This document shows positions 19,301 through 26,726 of a DNA stretch of 64,000 bases, one piece after another. Origin of the DNA: Bolinopsis microptera (lineage: Eukaryota; Ctenophora; Tentaculata; Lobata; Bolinopsidae); NCBI RefSeq assembly GCF_026151205.1, contig NC_087079.1, positions 14,012,445 to 14,076,444 of the forward strand. Reading direction: 5' to 3'. The notes under the pieces are model-generated. The model was not told the DNA's origin. It did not search any database and saw nothing but the letters and a program-made list of their open reading frames with translations. Position 1 is the stretch's first letter; every line of letters starts with the position of its first letter. The translations under genes were made by a program, and so were the position numbers.

Positions 19301-21890
19301 AGCTCCTTCCAGCTATCTTATCATATCCCCAAATCTATACATCTAACCATCTCTCTGGTTACTTCACACCACTTCAATCCTCAAATTTATACATCTGACC
19401 ATCTCTCTGGTTACTTCCACCTCGTTAAAGCCAAGGCTCGTCCGGGACCGCTTTTTTGGCCGGTACTGGGACTGGGAAAAAGTGCCGGGAGCGGGATTAA
19501 GACCAGGACCGGGATTAGGGATCGGGATTATGTTTATTAACTCGCTTAGTTTATTCAGAAAAAGTCAAAAATTATCTTTAAGAACAGCTTTTTTCGGTTA
19601 CTTGGACAACAGCTTGATTCGGACCAGTCCAAATATTTAAAAAACTGTTATTTCAGCGGTTCAGTACAAGATTACCTACTCTATATTCAATCACCGCTGG
19701 GCAAGAAGTAGAGACCCTCAGTTTGTTTACATTAGAGGATCAAATGGAGAGACAGCTGAACATCCGTGTGATGCAGACTTCAATGTAATCAACCAAGATG
19801 TTGTGTGTGTTTTTGAGAGTGATATTGACATCGGGGATTACGAATGTGCATTTCTGAGGACTGGAGGAAGCGATGGACTTGATCTAAAAAAGGTAGTAGT
19901 TCAATAATTATTTGCAAATATAATAGCTGGGATTTGAGTTATCACTTGAGCAATCTTTTGCTCAAGGTGCACACTATATTTGCAAAATAATGACACAATG
20001 TCTTTCTCGGCTTCAAGCTAAGCTTATTAGTGGTTTTTGCTAAATTTAACTGAAATCAACCAGGTGTCGGTGCAAATAGACGGTATAGAGACACACACAA
20101 TTGTTCCTCAATGGCGTGCAAACTATATAGGTCTGGACGATGGTGAAACCAAAAAGTTCTGTAAATCTGGTAAGACTAAAACCCCTTTCGTACCCTCAAA
20201 CGTATCTTATTTTTAGCATTTTTGATAAATTCATGTACATAATGATATTATCCTGATTTCCAATCCAACCTCATAAAGTAAAATCTACTTCTACTTTCTA
20301 GTTTCCTTCAATTCTGCTACCTCCACTCTAGCTCTATCTAACAATCTCTGAATGCTTCTTCCTGCTCTATCTAACACCCAATAATTGTTTTTATGTTTCC
20401 ACTAGCAGTAGCAAATTCTAGCCTTATCCAGCAACCTCAGACTTACTCCTACTCTGTTCAGCTATCACCAGCACTTTTAAATTATAGCACTATTCAGCAA
20501 GCTCAGACTACTTTCTGCTCTATCCAGCTAACACTAGCAAACGGTACCCACAAATGTTAGCTTCTTCTATAGCTACTTCGGGTTACATCCATCCTTATTC
20601 AGTTGGTTGAGCACTCTCAAATTCTATTTGTTTTTACCTAATTCATGCTACCTCCAGGCTCCAGCTAGAATTTAAGGGTGCTTGTGCTATCTGGATATAG
20701 CATAAGGTAGTCTGAATTTGCTGGATAGGGCTAGAATTTGCAGGTGCTAGTGGTAGCTTAACAACAATTAGTGGGTGTTGGTGGAAGCTAGATAGAGCAG
20801 GAAGTAGCATTCAGAGGTTGCTAGAAATAGCAGTTTTCCTCTTCCTCAATGAGCTGAAAATTGTTGAATGCAGCTGAGGCAGCCGGAAAGAGCCAGAATA
20901 AATTGTTGCTGGTGATGCTATAAAAGGCAAGAGGTAGCTTAAGTTAAGTTTGCTAGAAAGATCAGAGGTTCATGGTGGGACTGGGGGCAGGGGGCTTTGC
21001 AGTAGTAGCTAAATAGTTGTAGCCGTGAAAAGAGCTGGAATTGGTGGTTTCTGCCCACTGGTGGTACCTGTATAGAGCAGGAGTTAGCATTCAGAAGTTG
21101 CTAGAAAAAAGCTAAAATTATAACGTGCTGGTGGTAGCTGTGTAGAATAGGCATGACATGAAAGGTAGCAGAATTATAGGTAGCTAGAAGTAGATTTTAC
21201 TTCATGAGTTGGGATTGAAATTGATTAGCCATAATAATAAGACAGTACTGGAGAGAGCCCAACTTGTGGTAGCTATAACGAGATAGTTGTTCATGTATAC
21301 ATTTGAGGATTGAAGTAGTTTGAAGTAACCAGAGTAGAGAGATGGTTATTGGTTAGATGTATACATTTGGGGATAAGATAAGATATAAGCTGGAAGGAGC
21401 TTCTGAAACTGAATTGTGTTGCTCCATAAATATTATCTAAATGTGTTTATGTTGAACATTTTGCTGTGCTGCAAGTAAAGTGTCTGTAAGACTTTTTTAG
21501 CTCATGATACCAAAATTAAGTACATGTTTGATGTTACTATTTTAGGATGCACGAAAGTTAAAACATGTTTGAATGAATGAATATCTCCTAAACTAAGCAC
21601 TATAAACCCTATGTTGCTTTATAGCTTGTAAGTAAATATGGCCTTTGCAGTTAGTTTAAGCTAAAAGAGAAGCCGCTACAACGTTCAGAAGCCGAGATAC
21701 AAAAGTCATACATTTGCGCCTGAGGGTAATTTAGAAATTTCCCCGGCCCTAGCATATATAGGGTTGGAACTACTGATAGAAACGCGTTTGTCGATCCCTG
21801 ATCCTAACAGATAATGGACTGTATAAATGAGATTATGTAACTGTAAGCTAACAAGATAACTATGAACTAAGAATTTCTATTTCAGGCTAG
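4399..21890 (+). CDS. Secreted protein: signal peptide, two LDLRa modules, PLAT-like domain (six exons)
   Basis: Exon model: 4399-4471, 16275-16409, 17476-17601, 19657-19892, 20064-20169, 21886-21890. Every junction is GT-AG and the phases (1,1,1,0,1) fit throughout, giving 226 codons. Exon 1 encodes a signal peptide ([20 protein letters not shown]). Exons 2 and 3 each encode an LDL-receptor class A module with six cysteines and the calcium-binding acidic tail ([16 protein letters not shown] in exon 2). Exon 3 has Met-Ala and Met in place of Asp-Leu and Gly but keeps the cysteines. Exons 4-5 encode about 115 residues with beta-strand patterning ([27 protein letters not shown]) that resemble a PLAT/LH2 domain, less securely. 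The last exon adds a Gly and the stop. Modules of this kind bind ligands or lipids outside the cell; the substrate is unknown. Further exons may be missing from the model. Confidence 0.62.
5820..5862 (-). repeat. 3'-terminal 10-bp repeats of the LINE
   Basis: About three and a half tandem copies of attacacagg (plus strand) lie at the LINE 3' end, directly against the target duplication. CR1/L2-type RTs recognise such a tail in place of poly(A). Confidence 0.75.
5966..9970 (-). CDS. LINE ORF2: AP-like endonuclease and reverse transcriptase
   Basis: This polyprotein carries out target-primed reverse transcription. The AP-like endonuclease lies at about residues 45-305 ([34 protein letters not shown]), with the catalytic residues in place. 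The RT lies at about 585-850: motif [12 protein letters not shown] near 690, motif [11 protein letters not shown], motif C LLWADDL near 793. A C-terminal CxxC...HxxxxC knuckle (RLCAWC...HVLYIC) sits near 1177-1200. The longest frame starts at 9970, overlapping the ORF1 stop by 35 nt. The better start may be the Met at 9892 ([10 protein letters not shown]), 44 nt downstream of that stop, since the first 26 residues look like non-coding read-through. No disrupting stop is seen. Membership of the CR1/L2 group is inferred from motif style. Confidence 0.9.
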   Translation of the reverse strand: MDWNLRLLVERDYTHIIYILIYTHYTMTKNTQKNTQVSINKNSIKILSWNIQSPSSVDGSKFEIKSFQNVIKDHDIACLQEIRREVHLVGYRSICNIRKDGKSGGVGILIKNELIEGIEFIKNTECSDYLVCRLDKDFFNLSEDTFIVNVYIRPFNSSASNPTDNGKDALKNIEDVVNELREEGEVILCGDFNSRIGQKTGMIREDSTNVVPLPDDYEPDNFLPRNSLDSITNTYGTHFLNLVKHNQLTILNGRTLGDLVGNFTSIQKNGCSVIDYIAVTNSTKIRINYFKILTFTEHSDHRPLSTELKCNRFAISQCAPLQDTYKTAPTRFIINEENKDDFFEAQSENLSLTLIQELQSNIDLLTNQNNLADNVRNYETELKDINKRLSEHLRDMASKCFKQTKPPKKSHTSNKPWFNWKTRLGKREFRKATDATSKFPSNNLIRENYYLVKGSYKRLKNSAKNEFFARMNEDIEGGKILNWQSFKKLKNQKKETLNFDSHDMNRFESFFGNLYSDNHKTINENKKVSMIDQADLINQGATHPESLNSLITTTELDSSIKSLKNGKASSLDMINNEIIKSLDTNHKLIMLNLFNACFSQGIYPWNVSIISPLHKKGNKSDPDNYRAVAVSSVIGKLFSTILLERLIHFRSENCPDPPNQLGFTKKAQTYDHILTMKTIASKYKLLGKPVYAVFVDFKKAFDSVCRQALFLKLAKNGITGNFYNVLKNMYSNSYAYIKLSGHLSKRFQIRKGTEQGHPLSPDLFKVFLSDMSCLLDFPNCPVLSNITVSHLLWADDLILLSLDQETTQMQLNILGNFCKEWGIEINELKTQAVIFGKKALKQDVQNIKFTLNGSNLEIVDSYCYLGFELHQSGQVQIAQQNLKTKAMRAFFGLKRVVMRSKLSFKALLTLFDSLIKPILLYGAPIWTPTSTINKSLCKTINSTEATATNLLKKISASLQERVHISFLKWALGVHRKASNVGVWGETGRIPLIYQSIRLTLNYFKRLNTKSKSNSFVTAAVKEQKSLNLPWYRYIKPLLELDEIYKLDHVTAHRILNTNAANKAEPNPVSDHKLLKDSLKNQSNFSQCIKPLCSKKYRIPNIIEALTNQFKKCWEYQKSTSSKLSFYHSIKHTFKREPYLHLCKGFSRRYSTTKLRISAHDLHIEKGRYSNTPREQRLCAWCQSSMGVETIEDESHVLYICDLYSKQRSKLVKNLSQMPLIEISTDITDPSNINETNLKVHLMEILSPNSTVIPQNHQSLHIHCHRSLNIQPNTPQYIQFQERRSYAVNCVCTYFLRCSEERNSFTEDMRQRNSNARNLNNFTINLVRTSRISHY
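9936..13964 (-). CDS. LINE ORF1: membrane-anchored protein with AlkB-like, coiled-coil and SGNH esterase regions (1342 aa)
   Basis: Seen: residues 1-17 form a signal peptide ([17 protein letters not shown]). Residues 18-304 carry about 13 cysteines and N-glycosylation sequons (NIS at 69, NSS at 85). Residues 305-322 form one hydrophobic span ([18 protein letters not shown]). Then follow Ser/Lys-rich linkers. A region at 475-660 resembles AlkB 2-oxoglutarate dioxygenases ([36 protein letters not shown]) without a clear HxD motif. A 35-40 residue unit ([11 protein letters not shown]) occurs twice at 691-765. A coiled coil spans about 910-1005. TQNSNFTR units follow, then an SGNH esterase at 1135-1320 with SDS, GVND and DGVH blocks. 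Known: SGNH esterases occur in CR1/L2 ORF1 proteins, which act as nucleic-acid chaperones and may bind membranes. Inferred: a type I membrane topology with the esterase in the cytosol. The start is the first Met near the 5' end. Confidence 0.8.
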   Translation of the reverse strand: MTWLILLVAGVASTVAGTGPAPPPNPISNSLDISELELGLDLDSFGLKPGLCFYSHLYRTTIRDPIMFNISFKCTYTLNHPCNCNSSLICLNEHLHFTYTQTYFRCLGTFSYYIPMLHTMWNNDVLFECTCDISNVILAVAPRPDLFLDLGSCHVFVDCFDFLSVFKYVNIILIGNVIVPQRPILFDEWTWRDFVEDFFDYHFIDRSEYLVVDVSARVTRYLLACGHVRRARVPALAFSETRPTQCGRAEVPRNLYDSIETPNLEYSFISPTSHILCHNKIWEQNLEQNLEQILKYKNTLTRYQVFLTFVFMLAVCSIVGSFEFSKFHLEPLDTYSSTLVTVKKRYLPTPSLNQQLQVFMVREEDHTDDSRSQNSNSTPKKAHPKETLSSSQPPRLPKTLSPYWNPGEKISRRMRSYSEQSSASGSANERSAGERSVSERSVSECSSSQEMRKKKQSNKPKAITENGVYILDQRKKKCTLHYIEDFIDFDAAELLLSELNIDISNYPNQTSSRQEIDLEIEDDCVESEGHPDDSTPESNLRNQISYLTKKIEKSASSIFELNTTITNIVIRRLPSYNDHIPYETLAGKHGAKPTVAILSLGAPRSLKLKRGTKVTHLVPMHSGSLCVLSGNSTLEYMHSIPKGKSDIQNEQLVLFFIGSPSTAIEENLVSDQTSVSSLQETAPSQSSTDGGFSADDPFRPDFTNLEIDNGLQLTFNKTMEIPDIITHQQPQGFSADDPFRPDSNLEKDNGLQMTFNKTTDIPDIVITSTSATDIKLIEAQTSYLTEQGGSSLLDSNPIIRSPSSSETHASLHLDVNKDDLNVGPTSPEDTERTVILVENHTVPPETLIACVAHLPEPILNEELTRNGCSTEGSVTERRARMMNVMSRPEEPARTSLNKDLDSKLPSLAWVQTVIENQVIDVKQELEKLTSEVNSLKCSDTSIQQIEKLLEVGKKEMQKVKDLWEKNLSATTRIKNRVDEVFTEISIAETKTDEVDKSVQKLKFDLKNYYNSAFFREDGQLIKEIHKIVTQSEGWNGASTDVPPDYSPNDDDLSPTPPYQPPSPFRDQRTHSRENNLLSRRNNGFSMTSSVSRAHNSTQAQNSNFTRTQNSNFTRTQNSDFTRQTSGSTTPSKVFKTTLISDSILRHVQGMDTKNALGKNHELTLINKRDTGGLKEQQVKDELLRTQPDFIYVHLGVNDANQKFDLRVSLDNIFQFSLFVEESLIGTKLFFSMPLMTSDNEANARIGEIRDAIWEFVTVTNKNERKPFKERSLYYNPNANFMHDNHLIGEYLTNDGVHLSTRGKEVILGNFRHSIHEMTRLVLNKPKKIRSTGGLEPSPLSRT
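14183..15032. repeat. Intronic stretch with short tandem repeats
   Basis: No gene seen. A unit of about 25 bp (agaagtctataaataaaaac) recurs about five times at 14458-14570. A unit containing gagttaacattag is repeated at 14790-14870. Confidence 0.6.
15033..15767 (-). pseudogene. LINE fragment: C-terminal part of a reverse transcriptase ORF
   Basis: A 244-aa open stretch begins just after the RT active site ([13 protein letters not shown]) and runs through the thumb region ([30 protein letters not shown]). The endonuclease and RT palm are absent, so this is a 5'-truncated insertion, although the retained part is open. A decayed relative lies at 48977-50022. The exact LINE clade is not assigned. 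Confidence 0.78.
15768..16274 (+). other. Intron 1, distal part
   Basis: No separate gene. The segment from about 16070 to 16274 (aagcgagcgaccg, ggtccactctaccca, taataatccataattctta) recurs upstream of exon 3 at 17080-17475, showing that the exon duplication included flanking intron. Confidence 0.55.
16275..16409 (+). CDS. Exon 2: LDLRa module 1
   Basis: A symmetric phase 1-1 exon of 135 nt. All six LDLRa cysteines and the DCEDGSDE calcium site are present. The acceptor is a pyrimidine-rich ccccag and the donor is ag|gttgag. Confidence 0.85.
16655..16960. repeat. MITE with degenerate CCCTAA interior
   Basis: It starts at ttactaattc-actcgcccaaaaattt, contains tttcacgtgact and an interrupted run of ccctaaccctaac-like hexamers (16750-16840), then ctgtcacgtgaccaa, and closes at cctactaaatcgctcgccc. 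The copy at 23033-23406 shares the whole layout. It lies in intron 2 of the secreted-protein gene. Confidence 0.7.
17476..17601 (+). CDS. Exon 3: LDLRa module 2, duplicate of exon 2
   Basis: A phase 1-1 exon of 126 nt, nearly identical to exon 2 over the stretch [15 protein letters not shown]. Its upstream intron (about 17400-17470) also copies that of exon 2 (16205-16270), so exon and intron were duplicated together. The calcium site is changed to [10 protein letters not shown] but keeps its acidic residues. Confidence 0.82.
17633..17655. repeat. Poly-G tract
   Basis: An uninterrupted run of about 20 G in intron 3. Similar runs occur near 18970-18988, 19158-19174, 27631-27658, 44641-44664 and 50403-50417. 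Confidence 0.8.
17668..17872 (+). pseudogene. GC-rich orphan coding-like segment
   Basis: One frame is open for about 65 codons, with balanced composition and codon-like GC use unlike the AT-rich intron around it (residues include [13 protein letters not shown] and [11 protein letters not shown]). It ends at cag|gtatat, a possible donor. I do not recognise the product. It could be a retrocopy fragment, a captured exon or a chance open stretch. Confidence 0.3.
17880..18560. repeat. Nested tandem duplications in intron 3
   Basis: A block with acgatttctgacaacacagg, gtttaggtgtacaattt and ggctcctgaagg occurs at 17890-18060 and again at 18365-18545. Between them a block of about 150 bp (gagggtgagaggttcttta to cacttcgatgtacacg) occurs twice, at 18090-18220 and 18245-18375. 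No gene seen. Confidence 0.75.
18948..21785. repeat. Large inverted repeat enclosing exons 4 and 5
   Basis: The left arm (18948-19393) reappears inverted at about 21295-21785 (for example ttctatcagtagttcc, taccctcaggcgcaaat, tatggagcaacaacacaac). Inside, 20279-20560 and 20745-21199 form a second, more diverged inverted pair rich in gctagatagagcagg-type repeats. Exons 4 and 5 lie between the outer arms. It could be an old TIR element that carries the exons or two opposed copies of one repeat. Confidence 0.65.
19056..19220. mobile_element. MITE with poly-G core, ggggtcgttcacatatta family
   Basis: The 165-bp element has aggggtcgttcacatattac ends flanked by TTA duplications. It holds a gctagtgtaattttgacaca block and a run of about 17 G. 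It interrupts the left arm of a large inverted repeat; the right arm lacks it, so the insertion is recent. Confidence 0.8.
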
Positions 21891-22348
21891 GTGATAACCG
21901 GAGTTGAAAATGATGTAGGTGCATGTTCATCGTAGTCGAACATTGTTCAATCGTACAACCGTCAAAAAATATGGGGAAAATGAAGTAAACTGTTCAAATT
22001 TTATATTTATGATTTTAAAATGTGCTTTTTTAAACTTTAAATTGCATGACAAAAATTGGCATCTAATATTCAACACTTTTGTGGCGGTATTGTAGTGACA
22101 TTAATGCATATTGACTTCTTAAGTTATGTCTTATTGCTGTCTTAAGTTATGTCTTATAGTTACTGCTTATCGTATTGTTCTTATAACTAAAATATTTACT
22201 CATTCATCATTTATCGTGTTTAATTCTGTGTATACTGTTATTTATTGGAAAGATAAAATGGTGACATTATGCAACAGACAATTAGTTAGTTTGCTAATTA
22301 TAAGATATGAAATAGAAAACTTAGCAAGGATCAACAAACAATTACAAA
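21891..22348 (+). other. 3' flank of the secreted-protein gene
   Basis: This is the presumed 3'UTR and flank. It is AT-rich and I see no canonical AATAAA close to the stop. The short open frame near 22126-22374 has no recognisable domain. Confidence 0.3.
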
Positions 22349-22369
22349 TTAGTAAAGGCAAAGCGGGTT

Positions 22370-22990
22370 ATTGAATCCTCGAGTCTGGTACGGCAATTTT
22401 AGAGCATTTGGAAATATTCCCTCAGTAAAGGAAGAATTTATGATTACGGCCAACGTTTTTGTGAATTTCGTATTTAAGCTTGCAAGATTTATTGGTTCAA
22501 TTTTTGTGTCACGTGTCGCTTTGTTCTTGAATTTTGTTACTACTTTACTGATTTCAGAGGGCGTAACAGGTCTTAACTCAATACTGCTAGTACCTATATC
22601 CGTCCTACGTCCGTACTGTAACAATTCTTCAAAACCTGGCCTCCTGGATCGAAAGTTTGCCAAGCACTTATTTAGGACTTTATGTTGCTTGCAATGTTGG
22701 AAAAATACTAATTAAATTTAGCTGATAGATCGGAATGGCTGCTGAGTATGTTTCCACATTCATCCTTTAATTTAATACTAATAGGCCCAGAGTGCTTGGC
22801 ATTTCTATTTTGGAGACTATTAATAAGTTGCCACTGCTTTTTGGAGTTGTCGCGGTACTCATCAAACAAGTTTTTGTAATACTTAGTTTTGGCCAAATTT
22901 ATATGTTTGCTACAGAATTTACCAATTTTTTGCACGCAGAAATATTTGTCACGCTGCATGGGAACTTTTAACTTATCGTGGTACTGGTAG
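22370..22990 (-). pseudogene. LINE ORF2 relic before the RT palm
   Basis: On the minus strand, 22959-22708 encodes a linker typical between endonuclease and RT (KTKYYKNLFDEYRDNSKKQW). After a frameshift, 22663-22420 continues with RPVTPSEISKVVTKFKNKA and a FTEGIFPNALK block that normally precedes RT motif 1. The fragment then ends, so it is dead. Confidence 0.72.
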
Positions 22991-23032
22991 AGACGCTGTC
23001 TTAGTCTACGGGCACATGCATCTTCTGGCTTT

Positions 23033-23406
23033 TACTAATTCGCTCGCCCAAAAATTTCACGTGACTTTGGTTTTTATAGTTTTGCAGCCGTACAAAACGG
23101 TTTTACATAAACCCTAATCCCAACCCTAACCCTAACCATAACCCCGAAGCTATCCATAACCCTTACCACAACCCTAACCCTAACCCGGGCCCTAAACAAT
23201 CGAATTCGTATTTTACTAGCCTGTCACGTGACCAATACGGTTTTTTGCCCATAACTCTCCAGGGAAGCATTTTAACCCTACGTCATGGGGGTGATTCGGA
23301 ATCAGCGTCCAAAAATACATCGATCTAGACCACTTTCATGCCCAAAGGGCCTTTTCTGTTTTCACAAGAATTTTCTTAAAATTTGGGCGAGCGATTTAGT
23401 AGGAGC
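23033..23406. mobile_element. MITE with degenerate CCCTAA interior (second copy)
   Basis: The ends are ttactaattcgctcgccc and gggcgagcgatttagtag. The interior has tttcacgtgact, an interrupted array of CCCTAA hexamers (23108-23195), ctgtcacgtgacc and a ggtgattcggaatcagcg block. It matches 16655-16960. A solo end lies at 24083-24100. Confidence 0.72.
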
Positions 23407-23499
23407 GGCATCTTCTAGCCACGGCCAGTAAGATCCAGGGTTTTGAGTCGTGCCGTTCATTTTTACGTCTAGGTCCAGGTTTCTTTCCAGGTTTCAGGG

Positions 23500-23595
23500 G
23501 GGGTCAATTGTCGGGGGATCAATTTTCGGGGGGTCAATTGTCGGGGGGTCAATTGTTGGGGGGTCAATTGTCGGGGGGTCAATTGTCGCACCCAA
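23500..23595. repeat. 15-bp tandem repeat
   Basis: About six copies of gtcaattgtcggggg, with single-base variants such as tttcg and ttgtt. The open frame through it is a by-product of the repeat (15 is a multiple of 3). Confidence 0.85.
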
Positions 23596-23668
23596 TACTA
23601 ATAGTATGGGAGGTGTAACTGTAACTGTAAGGGCAACGGTCGTCGGTCATGCTTGCCAGCACTGTGAT

Positions 23669-23762
23669 TTACTGGGCCGCGCTCAGCCTGTCATTCCGCC
23701 AAATCTTTATTGTTTATTGTTCTTTATGTTAATGAACATAATAGCCTGGGGTCCTCAGGTAA
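23669..23762. mobile_element. Short TIR element with 9-bp target duplication
   Basis: The core ggccgcgctcagcctgtcat is bounded by ttactggg and ctcaggtaa and flanked by cactgtgat on each side (23660-23668 and 23763-23771). Relatives lie at 41270-41389, 42730-42815 and 42813-42865, and a core at 43750-43790. Confidence 0.65.
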
Positions 23763-23771
23763 CACTGTGAT

Positions 23772-25025
23772 ATAATTCTAATATAATATACGCTGCTATA
23801 ATAGTAATACTAATATAATATACGCTGGTCGCGGATGACCGATTTATTTAATATTGTATAGATACAAGAAAAACGCCACTTTTATTCGGACGTATGGAAA
23901 ATTATTAGTGATTCTTTGAATTACAATTACATGGTAAATAATTATTAATAGGAGGCTAAATTGTGAAAATGAGGCCAAATTTGAGGGTTCGTACGATATT
24001 AGGAATTAAAACACATACATATGTACTGCATATATATACGATATATGTACATATCCAATATCGCTCCCACTATATTATATAATATCGCTCGCCCAAATTT
24101 TAAAAACATCTTGTGAAAGGCCCTGCTCTGAGGGTAAGTATAAAGGTCACGTAAAACCCAAGACACGTGATGATGCCGTGTTATACAATATGAACTAACT
24201 CTACTCACGTCCGAAAATGGCGTTTCTCTTGTATCAAATATGAAGCTACGATCTACATTTACCGATATAATGCTAAATGTGAGCAGAGATATGCAAGGTT
24301 TCAAATGAGTCTACATATGAGGCTCCGTAAGGTCATGCATATATGAGGCTCCATATAAAAACATTTAAAATTAAATCATAGATTGGAGGCTAAATGTAAG
24401 GTTAGTTATGAGGTTAGATGAAATTAAATGTGATGTTAAAAACGAGGCTACATTTGCCCAAAAATAAATGCAACTACTTTGATTTTCTTTTATTTTCATA
24501 CCATTACCAGGATAAAAGCATACAGCTTATAAAAATTACATAAAAATCGAATTGACCTAATATACCTCAAAGATAGAATTTCAAAATGAAAAAGTACCAA
24601 AGTTATCAATAGAACTTTAAACATTTAATATAAAAGCTTTAAGTTATTGTTTTCTAATATAATACTAATAGTATATAACTTATAACTTATATATCATAAG
24701 TTGTTTTCTATTTGATTGTTTATAGTAGCAGATCTGATCTAGTAGAACTAAAAGAAAAAGTTAGCAGTCCACAAAGTGAATTATCTAAAGTTTAGTCCAT
24801 GTCTCCATGACCTCTATAGTTGTTGTAACTAACTGAAATATTTTCAAGGTTTCTACGTTGCGCTCATAAATAAACGAGGTCTCCCATGGCCATTTCCAGT
24901 ACCACTGCTTAGAACAACCCTTCTCGCAATTATCAATTGCATTAATTGAATTAAGACGCCCGGTCGACTTCAACCCTTCAATTTCAAATCTAAAGGCCGA
25001 GTTGTTGTAAAACAGAAGAGGTCGG
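23772..25025. other. Gene-poor AT-rich stretch
   Basis: I see no supported gene. It contains AT microsatellites near 24020-24080, one end of the cgctcgcccaaatttt MITE family, and short aggctaaatg-like repeats around 23950-24470. The open frame at 24785-25087 (minus) partly overlaps the TM exon in another frame and has no recognised domain. Confidence 0.4.
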
Positions 25026-25252
25026 TCACAATGTATGTGATGCAGATGCCTCGTTTCTGGCCTCATCTGGCGGTACCATTCCGACAAGTTGCCTTGCTGC
25101 TTGGTTACGGTTAGGTTGAAAATCGTTTCTCAATATTCTGACCTGCCAACCAGCAGGTACCACTACACGACCCGATATTCTTTCTCGTATTCCAAAGATA
25201 GCTAGAACAATCACAATCATCACCAGGAGGATTAGAAGCCCCATTAACGTTT
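25026..25252 (-). CDS. Second TM and tail exon, alternative 3' exon or paralogue of the LRR gene
   Basis: A tttttcag acceptor opens this exon at 25252 in phase 1. The frame encodes TLMGLLILLVMIVIVLAIFG, a clear membrane span, then a basic stretch (IRERISGR) and a tail of about 45 residues ending at 25026. Phase and layout match the terminal exon of the LRR gene at 27076-26727, so exon 6 of that gene (27561-27523) could splice to either. I found no secure upstream exons of an independent gene between 25253 and 26726. Confidence 0.5.
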
Positions 25253-26726
25253 CTGAAAAAGAAAACGGTTAAATTATAATTACATTTATCTTTAGAATTC
25301 AAGACGATCATAATCATATCCACGTGAAATTTTACATCTTTTATTTGGAGCTCGGATGGGATTATAACTCAATAAAACCCTAATTTTCATCATATTTAAC
25401 GTGAAATAATTTGCTGAATTACAGCCTGTGTATGTTAGATCATTTAGATTAAAAATACATCGATACGAAATCCGCTTATTGATGTACTCTAGACTGATTT
25501 AAAGTTAACGCGAAAAACTTAATATGATTAACTAAATCATATTTAGTATAGATATATATTTAGAAGAAAGGACAGCAAGAAAGTTGCCTCAAAGTAAATT
25601 TCATCAGATCCGGTAGATTGAAATTTACTGATACTCAGATGTACTTCTCGGCACAGCACACGATCGAAACAATTCTCATTCTCTCTGGTTACAATTATTA
25701 ACATTTACTCAACTTTAGTGTATAAATTTCCCCATTAAAAATACATATAAAAATAGCCCATTTTATCAAAGTGACTACTGTCCATTAAAGCAAACTGAAA
25801 AATTATTATTAAGGGAAATTGGAATAAGCTACAAAATTTTAATAGTGCCAGTGGGGACAAAGGGTTAATCCTCCATGTTAATGTTATACCCCATCGTTGC
25901 TTTGTCGCATTTTCAGGAAATACAACTGATAGTTCCGAGTCTGCATTCTGCAACACCATCGATTCAGGCAGACTCAACCACAGAAAAGGATTATTCTTAG
26001 TCATCTAACTCAATCTACTATCTACTGTAAATTGGACCGACCAGCAAAAGGTGTCTTCTAATTCTTTCAAAAACTTCGCCACCAATTATGCACCAGCCTT
26101 CGCCACTAGCTGTGTCCCTTCTATTCAGTAGTGAACAAACATTTTTGACCATAAAGTAATGTTTCAAGAGGAAAAAAAGGTATCCGCCAGTGTCGCCAAT
26201 TTTATGATAATTAAAAGTATAGTAAACTCTAACAATTTGACTCACCACACTTAAACAAAATTGAAAAAAGAAAAACGAAAAAAAGATATAATCTGATCCA
26301 TATACTTATAATTAATACGATTACGCGTACAGCTGCCACACAAACTAACGATAGTAAGAGGGTCAAGGGATTATTTATCCAAGACTTAAATGGATAATTT
26401 TTATCATGAAGGTTACATATCAGCAAATTCTCAAAATATACATCATACTGCTTTTCTTATTTACGTATTAAACCAACCAGCGCATTAAATCTACCATCAA
26501 TTTGCTCAACTACATGATGCTTCCGAGAGAGGCGTTTAGAACCGCTGATATCACGAAATGAACAGGTCCATCAATTGTCTTTTGTTCCAAGCTTCACGTG
26601 TCACCTGAGTCTTACAGAGTTCAATAGTAGAACAATGAACAACGAACGAAAAAAAAATCTGGTCACCCGAAGTCAGGCAACATCGCTACCTCCAGTGCCT
26701 ATAAAACAAAACCATTGGTTTCCCAT
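25253..26726. other. Between the two TM exons; no secure exon
   Basis: Open minus-strand stretches at 26004-25735 and 26426-26229 (the latter strongly hydrophobic) lack convincing splice sites or domains. They may be intron, or weak exons of a further receptor copy. Confidence 0.3.
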
